DNA from: Inquilinus limosus DSM 16000
GTDB taxonomy: Bacteria; Pseudomonadota; Alphaproteobacteria; DSM-16000; Inquilinaceae
Assembly (NCBI RefSeq): GCF_000423185.1
Contig: NZ_KE383985.1
Location: 148,632 to 212,631 of the forward strand
Length of the DNA stretch: 64,000 nt
Direction: 5' to 3'
The position numbers were made by a program, and so were the translations under genes. The notes below the pieces were generated by a model, which ran no database searches, had not been told where the DNA came from, and saw nothing but the letters and a program-made list of their open reading frames with translations. This document shows, piece after piece, positions 10,972-19,946 of the stretch; position 1 is the stretch's first letter; every line of letters begins with the position of its first letter.

Positions 10972-11655
10972 TTGACCCCATCGACCCTTCTCGGAATCGG
11001 CCTCTACACGCCCGCGGAGGCCGAACGTTTGATCCGCGTGCCCGCCGGCAAGATCGCCCGCTGGCTCAAGGGCCACTCGGTCAAAGGCAAGCGCTACGAG
11101 CCGCTCTGGCATCCCCAGATCAATCTCGGCGACGACCACGTCTATCTCGGCTTCCGGGACCTGATGGAGATGCGGACGGCGCACGCCTTCATGGAAAAGG
11201 GTGTGAGCGCCGTCGCCATCCGCCGCGCCATCGTCGAGGCCTCCAAGCTCGTCGGCGACGAGAGGCCGCTGTCCACGACGAAGTTCAGGACCGACGGCCG
11301 GAGCATCTTTCTCGAGATCGCTCGCGAGGATGGTGACGCGCAGTTGGTCGACATCTTCCGCAGGCAGTACGCCTTCCAAAAAATCATCGAGCAGAGCCTG
11401 ACCGACGTCGATTTCGACGGTATCGCGCCCGGGCGTTGGTGGCCGGCATCCCGCGCCAAGGGAATCGTCGTCGATCCCGCCCGATCTTTTGGCCAGCCGA
11501 TCGACGAGGAGACGGGTGTGCCGACCGCCGCGCTGGCGGCGGCTGTCCAGGCCGAAGGTAGCATTGAGGCCGCAGCGCGCGCCTGGCAGGTCAGACCGTC
11601 AGCCGTGAAGCGAGCCGCTGAATTCGAGGCAGCCCTCCTTCAACGGGCTGCATGA
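10972..11655 (+). CDS. VapB45-like antitoxin (DUF433 domain)
   Basis: A protein of about 227 residues with an N-terminal MerR/HTH-like segment (LYTPAEAERLIRVPAGKIARWLKG) and a central region VYLGFRDLMEMRTAHAFMEKGVSAVAIRRAIVEAS. The DUF433 part carries a C-terminal helical segment (AVQAEGSIEAAARAWQVRPSAVKRAAEFE). The layout resembles mycobacterial VapB45 (Rv2018). A GGAGG at 10962-10966 sits 5 nt before TTG 10972, so TTG is favoured over the in-frame GTG at 10966. The toxin gene overlaps its end by four bases. Its role is presumed to be neutralising the toxin and autorepressing the pair (inference from family). Confidence 0.8.
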   Translation: MTPSTLLGIGLYTPAEAERLIRVPAGKIARWLKGHSVKGKRYEPLWHPQINLGDDHVYLGFRDLMEMRTAHAFMEKGVSAVAIRRAIVEASKLVGDERPLSTTKFRTDGRSIFLEIAREDGDAQLVDIFRRQYAFQKIIEQSLTDVDFDGIAPGRWWPASRAKGIVVDPARSFGQPIDEETGVPTAALAAAVQAEGSIEAAARAWQVRPSAVKRAAEFEAALLQRAA

Positions 11656-12056
11656 AGGTCTTCTTCGACAATTGTCTCTCGCCCGTGATGGCCAGCACGC
11701 TTCACGGCTACATCGCCAATTACGGGCACTCGGCGATTCATGTCCGAAATCTGCCTCTCACCCATCCGACTGATGTCCAATGGATAGAGTACTTAGCCGC
11801 AGATCGGGACGATTGGATTGTCTTCACCGGCGACGGGCGGATACGCCGCAATCGAGCCGAATGGGCTGCTTTCCGACAGGCGGGACTCAAGGGTGTCGTC
11901 CTCGCGCCGGCCTATCAGAAGACACCTCTCCACAAGCAGTGTGCTGTTATCCTGTACCAATGGCCGGACTTGGTTGAAACAATGGCTCGCTTCGATCCTC
12001 CGGTTCTACTCGAAATGAGCATCAAGTTTCGAGGGCGATTCAAGGTGCTGACCTAG
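11652..12056 (+). CDS. VapC45-like PIN-domain toxin
   Basis: A 134-residue protein beginning MKVFFDNCLSPVMASTL, the first acidic strand of a PIN-like ribonuclease fold, with a second acidic cluster in DWIVFTGDGRIRRNRAEW. This pattern fits the VapC45 PIN-like family (Rv2019 in M. tuberculosis); members are presumed endoribonucleases. The ATG overlaps the antitoxin stop (ATGA), which is typical of toxin-antitoxin operons with translational coupling. The pair lies in the accessory region between mnmE and rho, consistent with acquisition by transfer. The target RNA is unknown. Confidence 0.8.
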   Translation: MKVFFDNCLSPVMASTLHGYIANYGHSAIHVRNLPLTHPTDVQWIEYLAADRDDWIVFTGDGRIRRNRAEWAAFRQAGLKGVVLAPAYQKTPLHKQCAVILYQWPDLVETMARFDPPVLLEMSIKFRGRFKVLT

Positions 12057-12190
12057 ACAAACAGGCCGGATCCGGACACCTTCGGTCTGGTCCCGTCCCC
12101 ACCGTGACAAGCGCAGCGGCCTGCGGTTATCGTCCACCCCGATTGCTTCGATTGCTTCGTCCACCGCAACGCTCGAGGGAGAGCGCATCC

Positions 12191-12885
12191 ATGGCGACAG
12201 TCACCATCACCGCTGCCGATGGCGGCCGCTTCAACGCGTATCTCGCGCGGCCGGCCTCGGGCTCAGGGCCGGGCATCCTGGTGATCCAGGAGATCTTCGG
12301 CGTCAACGCGGTGATGCGGCAGATCTGCGACGACCTGGCCGCCCAGGGCTATGTCGCCCTGTGCCCCGACCTGTTCTGGCGGCAGGAGCCGGGCGTCGAC
12401 ATCACCGACCAGTCGAAGGCGGAGTGGGACAAGGCCTTCGCCCTGTTCAACGGCTTCAACGAGACCGCCGGCGTCGAGGACCTGATCGCCTCGCTGGCCA
12501 CGCTGCGCGACCTGCCGGAATGCACCGGCCGCGCCGGCGCGCTGGGCTATTGCCTGGGCGGCCGCCTGGCCTTCCTGATGGCCACCCGCTCCGACGCCGA
12601 CTGCGCCGTCAGCTATTACGGCGTGGGCATCGACAAGCTGCTGGGAGAGGCCAGCGCCATCACCCGGCCGCTGATGCTGCACATCGCCGAGAAGGACCGG
12701 TTCGTGCCGCCCGAGGCGCAGGCCGAGATCCGGGCCCGCATGGCGTCGCTGCCGACGGTCACGGTGCATGCCTATCCCGGCCTCGACCACGCCTTCGCCC
12801 GCGGCGCGGTGAGCATTACGACGCGGCCGGCGCCAAGCTGGCGAACGACCGCACCGCCGCCTTCCTCAAGACCCATCTCGGCTGA
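12191..12885 (+). pseudogene. Dienelactone hydrolase family protein, frameshifted near the 3' end
   Basis: An alpha/beta-hydrolase of the dienelactone hydrolase family (GILVIQEIFGVNAVMRQ, nucleophile Cys in GYCLGGRLA, Asp in AEKDRFVPP, His in GLDHAFAR). The frame is intact from ATG 12191 to about 12800. There the expected ending (GGEHYDAAGAKLANDRTAAF) continues in the neighbouring frame to a TGA at 12883-12885. One base appears to be missing around 12795-12810, so the original frame instead runs on into the quinone oxidoreductase. Either this is a sequencing error in a GC-rich run or a true C-terminal frameshift. All catalytic residues precede the break. Confidence 0.8.
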
Positions 12886-12895
12886 GGAGACGATC

Positions 12896-13870
12896 ATGGT
12901 CCACGCCATCCGCATCCACGAGAACGGCGGCCCCGAAGTGCTGCGCTGGGAGCCGGTCGAGGTGCCCGCGCCCGGTGAGGGCGAGATCCGCGTCCGCCAC
13001 ACCGCGATCGGCCTGAACTACATCGACACCTATCACCGCGCCGGGCTGTACAAGCTGGCCCTGCCGATCGCCCTCGGGCAGGAGGCGGCGGGCGAGGTGA
13101 TCGCCGTCGGCCCCGGCGTCGAGGAGTTCAAGCCGGGCGACCGGATCGCCTATGGCAACGGCCCGATCGGCGCCTATTCCGAGGAACGGGTGATCCCGGC
13201 CGAGAAGGTGGTGAAGATCCCGGACGGCGTCACCGACCGCACCGCCGCCGCGATCATGCTGAAAGGGCTGACCGCTTGGTACCTGCTGCGCCGCACCTTC
13301 CCGGTGCAGCCGGGCCAGACCATCCTGTTCCACGCCGCCGCCGGCGGCGTCGGCCAGATCGCCTGCCAATGGGCCAAGCATCTCGGCGCCACCGTGATCG
13401 GCACCGCCGGCGGGCCGGAGAAGGTGGCGATCGCCCGGGCGGCCGGCTGCGACCATGTGATCGACTACACGACCGAGGATTTCGTCTCCCGCGTCCGCGC
13501 CATCACCGGCGGCAAGGGCGTGCCCGTGGTCTATGACGGCGTCGGCAAGACCACCTTCGAAGGCTCGCTCGACTGCCTGTCGCCGCGCGGCATGATGGTG
13601 ACCTTCGGCAACGCCTCCGGCCCGGTGGCGCCGATCAGCCCGCTGGTGCTGTCGCAGAAGGGCTCGCTGTACCTGACCCGGCCGACGCTCGGCACTTACG
13701 TCGCCACCAGGGCGGAGCACGAGGCCGCGGCGGCGGAGCTGTTCGACGTGGTCGCCCGCGGCGCGGTGAAGATCGCGATCAACCAGACCTATCCGCTACG
13801 CGAGGCCGCCCAGGCCCATCGCGACCTGGAGGCGCGGAAGACGACCGGGTCGACGGTGCTGCTGCCGTAG
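12896..13870 (+). CDS. Quinone oxidoreductase (zeta-crystallin-like, MDR family)
   Basis: A 324-residue zinc-independent medium-chain reductase, probably an NADPH:quinone reductase. It begins VHAIRIHENGGPEVLRWEPVEV and has GLNYIDTYHRAGLY, LGQEAAGEV, and the nucleotide-binding motif AAAGGVGQIACQWAKHLGA. The ATG at 12896 lies 10 bp after the natural stop of the upstream hydrolase gene. Because of the frameshift upstream, the current sequence would read the two as one continuous frame, but the intact N terminus shows this is a separate gene. Confidence 0.93.
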   Translation: MVHAIRIHENGGPEVLRWEPVEVPAPGEGEIRVRHTAIGLNYIDTYHRAGLYKLALPIALGQEAAGEVIAVGPGVEEFKPGDRIAYGNGPIGAYSEERVIPAEKVVKIPDGVTDRTAAAIMLKGLTAWYLLRRTFPVQPGQTILFHAAAGGVGQIACQWAKHLGATVIGTAGGPEKVAIARAAGCDHVIDYTTEDFVSRVRAITGGKGVPVVYDGVGKTTFEGSLDCLSPRGMMVTFGNASGPVAPISPLVLSQKGSLYLTRPTLGTYVATRAEHEAAAAELFDVVARGAVKIAINQTYPLREAAQAHRDLEARKTTGSTVLLP

Positions 13871-13955
13871 GGGCCGGGCCTCCATAGCGCGAACTGGCGG
13901 CCGGCCGCTCAAGTCCGATCCGGTCTGGATTTCGCCCCCGCGACGACCGCACAAT

Positions 13956-13992
13956 CCACTCTCCCCCTCCCCTTGCGGGAGGGGGAGGGGTG
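13956..13992. repeat. Left inverted repeat of the DUF559 unit
   Basis: CCACTCTCCCCCTCCCCTTG followed by CGGGAGGGGGAGGGGTG. It is itself hairpin-forming and is the near-exact reverse complement of 14373-14415. The two copies bracket one DUF559 gene. Confidence 0.85.
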
Positions 13993-13999
13993 TTTTTCG

Positions 14000-14422
14000 G
14001 TGGCCGATCCTTTCGTCCGATCCCTACGCCGATATCCGACTGAAGCCGAGCGTATGCTGTGGCGGCAATTGCGCGGCAAAAAGGTCGGCGAGCTTCGGTT
14101 CCGGCGGCAGTTCCGGGTGGGCACCTACATCGTCGATTTCGTCTGCCTGCCGGCACGCCTCGTGATCGAGGTCGATGGAGCGTCGCATGAGCTGACTGTT
14201 GAAGCCGACGACAGGCGGACTCAATGGCTGGAAAGCCAGGGCTTCCGGGTGATCCGCTTCACCAATGAGCAGGTCGTCCATCGTCTGTCGGATGTGGTCG
14301 AGACAATCACCGCGGCGGTGGCCGAGGGGCCGATCGCTTTACCCTATCGCGGCTTGTTCGAATCGGCGCCAAACCCCTCCCCCTACCCCCTCCCGCAAGG
14401 GGAGGGGGAGAGTGGTATTTAG
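14000..14422 (+). CDS. DUF559 domain protein (Vsr/restriction-endonuclease-like fold)
   Basis: A protein of about 140 residues of the DUF559 family, predicted to have the PD-(D/E)XK nuclease fold of Vsr-like enzymes. It has RRYPTEAERMLWRQLRGKKVGELRFRRQ, then GTYIVDFVCLPARLVIEVDG (the acidic D...E core) and WLESQGFRVIRFTNEQVV. GTG 14000 is chosen; a TTG at 13973 would place the start inside the left repeat. The last residues (NPSPYPLPQGEGESGI) are translated from the right inverted repeat, so the repeat contributes the stop region. The function is unproven; such genes are scattered and often flanked by palindromes. Confidence 0.85.
   Translation: MADPFVRSLRRYPTEAERMLWRQLRGKKVGELRFRRQFRVGTYIVDFVCLPARLVIEVDGASHELTVEADDRRTQWLESQGFRVIRFTNEQVVHRLSDVVETITAAVAEGPIALPYRGLFESAPNPSPYPLPQGEGESGI
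14373..14415. repeat. Right inverted repeat of the DUF559 unit
   Basis: Reverse complement of the left repeat: ACCCCTCCCCCTACCCCCTC then CCGCAAGGGGAGGGGGAGAGTGG. It differs from the left copy mainly by about 7 extra bases in the C-tract. It covers the 3' end of the DUF559 coding frame. Confidence 0.85.
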
Positions 14423-14433
14423 TTTAGGCCTGA

Positions 14434-15063
14434 CTACTTCACCGCATAGGCGCGCAGGAAGGCGTCGACGCCGCTCTTCAGGCCGCGCTCGATCCGCTCC
14501 TCGCTCGGGATCTCGATGCCGAGCTCGAGCCGCATCTTCATATGGCCGAGGATCATGGCGCCGAACTGCTCGGCCGCCAGCTCCGGGTCCGGCACCGCCA
14601 GCACGCCGCGCTCGGTGGCGGCGGCGAAGAACTTCGCCAGATGCGCCTTGCCCTGGCCCGGGCCGGCCTCGTACATCGCCCGGCCCAGCTCCGGGAACCG
14701 CACGGCCTCCGCCATCACGTTGCGGTACACCTTGACCACGTCCGGATTGAGGATGAAGCGCAGCAGCGTGCCGCCCGCCTCCATCAGCGCGGCGCGCAGG
14801 TCGTCCGGCGGCGGCGACATCGCCGCCAGCCGCTCGAAGGCCCGGCAGGCGCTGCCGACGATCGCCGAGAACAGCTCCTCCTTGCTGGCGAAATGGGCGT
14901 AGAGCGTGGCCTTGGACACGCCCGCCTCGCGCGCGATCGCATCCATGCTGGCCGCACCGTAGCCCTGCTCCAGGAAGACGCCATGGGCCGCCTTCAGGAT
15001 CTGGTCGGGCTTCCGGCTGGCTGAAGCTGGCGGCGGAAGCGTGTCGCTGTCGGGACGGGTCAT
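14434..15063 (-). CDS. TetR family transcriptional regulator
   Basis: A 209-residue TetR/AcrR-type repressor. The N-terminal HTH is seen at ILKAAHGVFLEQGYGAASMDAIAREAGVSKATLYAHFASKEELF. The C-terminal ligand-binding part resembles the TetR_C domains of efflux regulators. ATG 15063 is chosen over a GTG two codons upstream. It diverges from the EmrAB-type pump genes, and two copies of a perfect palindrome lie in the 133-bp intergenic region. This makes it very likely the local repressor of both itself and the pump, relieved by a pump substrate (inference). Confidence 0.93.
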   Translation of the reverse strand: MTRPDSDTLPPPASASRKPDQILKAAHGVFLEQGYGAASMDAIAREAGVSKATLYAHFASKEELFSAIVGSACRAFERLAAMSPPPDDLRAALMEAGGTLLRFILNPDVVKVYRNVMAEAVRFPELGRAMYEAGPGQGKAHLAKFFAAATERGVLAVPDPELAAEQFGAMILGHMKMRLELGIEIPSEERIERGLKSGVDAFLRAYAVK

Positions 15064-15092
15064 CGGCACACGGGATCGGGAGGAATCGAGCT

Positions 15093-15111
15093 AAACTGAA
15101 CCGTTCAGTTT
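15093..15111. promoter_or_regulatory. TetR operator 1
   Basis: AAACTGAACCGTTCAGTTT is a perfect 9-1-9 palindrome 29 bp from the tetR start. The core is repeated at 15156-15170. Confidence 0.8.
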
Positions 15112-15115
15112 GGTC

Positions 15116-15121
15116 TTGACA
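15116..15121 (+). promoter_or_regulatory. Possible -35 box for the emrAB-type operon
   Basis: TTGACA lies between the two TetR operators. A -10 about 17 bp downstream (CAACGT, 15139) is weak, so only the -35 is visible with any confidence. Repressor at the flanking operators would cover this promoter. Confidence 0.35.
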
Positions 15122-15153
15122 AGAGATAGAGCAAACCGCAACGTCCGGCAACA

Positions 15154-15172
15154 AGACTGAACGGTTCAGTTT
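15154..15172. promoter_or_regulatory. TetR operator 2
   Basis: AGACTGAACGGTTCAGTTT contains the perfect palindrome ACTGAACGGTTCAGT, matching operator 1. The centres are 61 bp apart, and this copy is 25 bp before the pump adaptor gene start. Confidence 0.8.
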
Positions 15173-15196
15173 ACCCCTCTGTCGGTTGCCCTTCCC

Positions 15197-16285
15197 ATGC
15201 GCAAGCCCCTCATCGCCGTCGTCGCCGTGGCCGTCATCGCTGCTGCCGGTTATTTCGGCTATCGGTGGTGGACCGTCGACCGGTTCCTCGAGACCACCGA
15301 CAACGCCTATGTGCAGAGCGACACCACCACGCTGAGCCCGCAGGTCGAGGGCTCGGTGGTCGAGGTGCTGGTCACCGACAACCAGATGGTCAAGGCCGGC
15401 GACCCGCTGATCCGCATCGACGACCGCGACTACCGCGCCCAGCTGGCCCAGGCGAAGGCGGAGCTGTCGGCCCAGCAGGCGGCGCTGGCCTCGATCGAGC
15501 AGCAGCTGGCGCTGCAGGACGCGCTGATCGCCCAGGCCAAGGCCAGCGTCGACCAGGCGGAGGCGACCCTGACCCAGTCCGGCAACGACCTGGAGCGGGC
15601 GCGCCGGCTCTGGGAAACGCGCAACGGCAGCCAGCAGGCTTTCGAGACCGCCGACACCGACCACAAGCGTGCCGAGGCGGCGCTCGCCAGCGCCCGGGCG
15701 GCCCTGACCAACCAGCAGGGCCAGACCGCGATCCTGCAGGCCTCGCGCCGGCAGGCCGAGGCCCAGATCGAGCGGCTGACCGCCGCGGTCGACCTGGCCC
15801 AGATCAGCCTCGACCGCACCGTGATCCACGCGCCGGTCGCCGGCGTCGTCGGCAACAAGGGGGTCGAGGTCGGGCAGTATGTCCGGCCCGGCACCCAGCT
15901 GCTGTCGATCGTGCCGCTGCCCAGCGTCTATGTCGTCGCCAACTTCAAGGAGACGCAGCTGTCCGAGATGCGGGTCGGCCAGACGGTGACGATGTCCGTC
16001 GACGCCTTTCCCGGCAAGACCCTGACCGGCAAGGTCGAGAGCTTCGCCCCGGCCAGCGGCGCCGAGTTCAGCCTGCTGCCGCCGGAGAACGCGACCGGCA
16101 ACTTCACCAAGATCGTGCAGCGCGTGCCGGTGCGAATCGCGATCCCAGCCGACAACCAGCTCAGCGGCCTGCTGCGCCCCGGCCTGTCGGTCGGCGTCTC
16201 GGTCGACACGCGGGAGGAGGGCACGGGTCCGCTCCTGGCCAGCGGCATCTTCGGTGCCGCCATGGCGGCCGAGTTCCGGCGGTGA
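15197..16285 (+). CDS. HlyD/EmrA-type efflux adaptor (membrane fusion protein)
   Basis: A 362-residue periplasmic adaptor with one N-terminal membrane segment (LIAVVAVAVIAAAGYFGY, about 4-21). The barrel-sandwich hybrid halves flank a coiled-coil hairpin (about 85-195, rich in Ala/Gln). The signature DNAYVQSDTTTLSPQVEGSVVEVLV is diagnostic of EmrA-like adaptors, and the second lipoyl half contains IHAPVAGVVGNKGVEVGQYV. It links the inner-membrane MFS pump encoded next (GTGA overlap) to an outer-membrane channel encoded elsewhere. It is controlled by the divergent TetR regulator (inference from operators). Confidence 0.93.
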   Translation: MRKPLIAVVAVAVIAAAGYFGYRWWTVDRFLETTDNAYVQSDTTTLSPQVEGSVVEVLVTDNQMVKAGDPLIRIDDRDYRAQLAQAKAELSAQQAALASIEQQLALQDALIAQAKASVDQAEATLTQSGNDLERARRLWETRNGSQQAFETADTDHKRAEAALASARAALTNQQGQTAILQASRRQAEAQIERLTAAVDLAQISLDRTVIHAPVAGVVGNKGVEVGQYVRPGTQLLSIVPLPSVYVVANFKETQLSEMRVGQTVTMSVDAFPGKTLTGKVESFAPASGAEFSLLPPENATGNFTKIVQRVPVRIAIPADNQLSGLLRPGLSVGVSVDTREEGTGPLLASGIFGAAMAAEFRR

Positions 16286-17886
16286 CCGCGGACGCGACGA
16301 CCGCCGACGCCCTTCCCGCCCCGGCACCGGCCGCGCCGCCGAAGCGCGCCGGCGCCGGCACGCGGGAGACGATCGGGTTCTTCACCATGGTCGTCGGCAT
16401 GTTCATGGCGATCCTGGACATCCAGATCGTCTCCAGCTCGATCAGCGAGATCCAGGCGGGCCTGGCGGCCAGCCCGGACGAGATCAGCTGGGTGCAGACG
16501 GCCTATCTGATCGCCGAGGTGGTGATGATCCCGCTGTCGGGGTTCCTCTCCCGCCTGCTCTCGACCCGGATCCTCTACGTCATCTCGGCGGCCAGCTTCA
16601 CCCTGTCCAGCCTGGCCTGCGCCCTGGCCTGGAACATCGAATCCATGATCGTTTTCCGGGCGCTGCAGGGCTTCCTCGGCGGGGCGATGATCCCGACCGT
16701 CTTCGCCGCCTCCTTCATCCTGTTCCCGCCCGAGCGGCGGGCCGGCATCTCGGTGCTGATCGGCCTGGTCGCGACCATGGCGCCGACCATCGGGCCGACG
16801 CTCGGCGGCTACCTGACCCAGGCCTTCTCCTGGCACTGGCTGTTCCTGATCAACATCGTGCCGGGCGTGCTGGTGACCGCCGGGGTGTGGTTCCTGGTCA
16901 GGTTCGACAAGCCGAATCTCGAGCTGCTCAAGGGCTTCGACTTCGCCGGGCTGGCGCTGATGGCGCTGTTCCTCGGCAGCCTGGAATACGTGTTCGAGGA
17001 AGGGCCGCGCTGGGACTGGTTCGAAGACCATTCCATCTTCACCTTCGCCGTGATCGGGTCGCTGGCCGGGATCGGCTTCTTCGCCCGGGTGCTGAGCGCG
17101 AAGAACCCGATCGTCGACCTGCGCGCCTTCGCCGACCGCAACTTCTCGCTCGGCTGCCTGTACAGCCTGATCATCGGCGTCGGGCTCTACGGCGCCGTCT
17201 ACATCGTGCCCCTGTTCCTCGCCCGGGTGCGCGGCCTGAACAGCCTGCAGATCGGCGAGATCATGTTCGTCACCGGCGTGTTCCAGTTCCTCTCGGCGCC
17301 CTTGGCCGGCGCGCTGTCGAAGAAGCTGGACCTGCGGCTGATGCTGGCGATCGGCCTCGTCGCCTTCGGCACCGGGGTCTACATGATGACCTGGATCACC
17401 GCCGACTGGAGCTTCTGGGAGCTGTTCTGGCCGCAGGCGATCCGCGGCGTGTCGCTGATGCTGCTGTTCCTGCCGATCAACACGCTGGCGCTCGGCACCC
17501 TGCCGCCCGACAAGATCAAGAACGCGTCCGGCCTCTACAACCTGATGCGCAATCTCGGCGGCGCCTTCGGCCTGGCCGGCATCAACACGGTGATGATCGA
17601 ACGGTCGGCGCTGCACGGATCGCGCATCGCCGACCACGTCACCCTGACAAACCCGCAGGTGCAGGCGACGGTCGACAATCTCAGCCAGATGTTCACCGCC
17701 GCCGGCCTCGGCAACCCGGATCTCGCCGCGGTGAAGATGCTGGACAACATGGTGCTGAAGCAGGCGCAGGTGCTGACCTTCGCCGACTGCTTCCTGCTGA
17801 TGGGGCTCCTGTTCTACGCCGGGCTGCTGCTGATGCCGCTCTTGCGCGCGCCGAAGCAGGCGGGCGGCGGTGGCGGCGGGCACTGA
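16282..17886 (+). CDS. DHA2 family MFS multidrug efflux transporter (EmrB-like)
   Basis: A 534-residue drug:proton antiporter with about 14 predicted membrane segments. It begins after a Pro/Ala-rich N tail with GFFTMVVGMFMAILDIQIVS, the typical TM1 with motif D, and SWVQTAYLIAEVVMIPLSGFLS. The GTG start at 16282 overlaps the adaptor stop by four bases. Together with the adaptor and an unlinked TolC-type channel it would form a tripartite pump. The C terminus is a Gly-rich, His-ending tail. Its substrates cannot be told from sequence. Confidence 0.93.
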   Translation: MTADATTADALPAPAPAAPPKRAGAGTRETIGFFTMVVGMFMAILDIQIVSSSISEIQAGLAASPDEISWVQTAYLIAEVVMIPLSGFLSRLLSTRILYVISAASFTLSSLACALAWNIESMIVFRALQGFLGGAMIPTVFAASFILFPPERRAGISVLIGLVATMAPTIGPTLGGYLTQAFSWHWLFLINIVPGVLVTAGVWFLVRFDKPNLELLKGFDFAGLALMALFLGSLEYVFEEGPRWDWFEDHSIFTFAVIGSLAGIGFFARVLSAKNPIVDLRAFADRNFSLGCLYSLIIGVGLYGAVYIVPLFLARVRGLNSLQIGEIMFVTGVFQFLSAPLAGALSKKLDLRLMLAIGLVAFGTGVYMMTWITADWSFWELFWPQAIRGVSLMLLFLPINTLALGTLPPDKIKNASGLYNLMRNLGGAFGLAGINTVMIERSALHGSRIADHVTLTNPQVQATVDNLSQMFTAAGLGNPDLAAVKMLDNMVLKQAQVLTFADCFLLMGLLFYAGLLLMPLLRAPKQAGGGGGGH

Positions 17887-17895
17887 GCCCGGGCG

Positions 17896-18264
17896 TCAGA
17901 CCGCCGGCAGCGTCGCCCCGTCCCGGGCGTAGACCTGCGCGATCCGGCAGTTCCCCCGATCATACTGCACCACGATCGCGCCGGGCCGGCTCGGCTGCCG
18001 GACCCAGGCCTGGCGCTGGCTGCTCAGGTTGTAGTCGTCCTGTCTGCGGGGCGGCACCGGCGACAGGTCGATACGGGAGATGCCGCCAGCCGTAAGGTGA
18101 TAGGCCGCCAGCGCCCCTGCGACACGGTCGGAGCAGACGTCGTCTCCCATCAGGCCGCGGACCTTTTCGGCCAGGGCCGGATCGGGTGTCGCCGAGGGCG
18201 GGGCCAGACCGGCGCAGCCCGACAGCGCCAGGACGAGGGCGATGCTGGAACGAAGCTTGGCCAT
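17896..18264 (-). CDS. Hypothetical lipoprotein
   Basis: A 122-residue protein with a lipoprotein signal peptide (KLRSSIALVLALSGCAG, lipobox LSGC). The mature part contains two further Cys (DDVCSDRV and RGNCRIAQVY) that could form a disulfide. The ATG at 18264 is chosen because it places the signal at the N terminus. No family was recognised. It lies convergent to the efflux operon (9-bp gap) and downstream of rho on the same strand, separated from it by the rho terminator. Confidence 0.65.
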   Translation of the reverse strand: MAKLRSSIALVLALSGCAGLAPPSATPDPALAEKVRGLMGDDVCSDRVAGALAAYHLTAGGISRIDLSPVPPRRQDDYNLSSQRQAWVRQPSRPGAIVVQYDRGNCRIAQVYARDGATLPAV

Positions 18265-18357
18265 GCCGATCCCCACAGCTGGTTTCGCCAGCGAAATGGT
18301 ATTGCCGGCGGGTCCGGTCAACCGGGGCGCAGCGCAGCGCTGACCTGAAATGGCGAA

Positions 18358-18383
18358 GGCCGCCGGTCCTGCGACCGGCGGCC
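18358..18383 (-). terminator. Candidate intrinsic terminator after rho
   Basis: GGCCGCCGGTC and GACCGGCGGCC form a perfect 11-bp stem with a 4-base loop, starting about 25 bp past the rho stop. Read in the rho direction it is followed by TTCGCCATTT, a weak T-tract. Confidence 0.6.
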
Positions 18384-18408
18384 CTTTGCATGACGATGCC
18401 CGAGAGCG

Positions 18409-19665
<1,257 letters not shown>

Positions 19666-19808
19666 GGGGACCCTGATGGGCGTGGACAGATCACCGGCGG
19701 CGCGGCGTCTTTGGATTGGTCTCTCGCTGGAAGCTCGGTCCACGGCACGAAGGGCTCGACCGCGCCGGCGCTGCGAATGACCGCCGGATGACCGCTGAGA
19801 ACACGAGA

Positions 19809-19837
19809 TGGTTATCGAATGACTTGCCGCAAGTCAA
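19809..19837 (-). promoter_or_regulatory. Candidate sigma-70-type promoter of rho
   Basis: On the minus strand TTGACT is followed after exactly 17 bp by TAACCA. A 15-bp palindrome (GACTTGCCGCAAGTC, 19821-19835) overlaps the -35 side and could be an operator. This would give a 5' UTR of about 135 nt. Confidence 0.5.
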
Positions 19838-19946
19838 TCGTCGAGCCGCAGCGGTGACCGCCGGTGGTGGATTGCGTGCGCCCGGCGGATCGGCGAGGAT
19901 TCGGGCGGGGAGACGACATGGCCTGGATCCGTGTCGGGGAGGGGAC

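Noticed and set aside
12130-12170. Another family-B repeat (GATTGCTTCGATTGCTTCGTCC)
   Set aside because: It has only part of one arm and no hairpin or border pair; at most a remnant.
12104-13870. A natural dienelactone hydrolase-quinone oxidoreductase fusion protein
   Set aside because: The hydrolase's proper C terminus and stop exist in the adjacent frame, so the fusion is an effect of a single-base frameshift.
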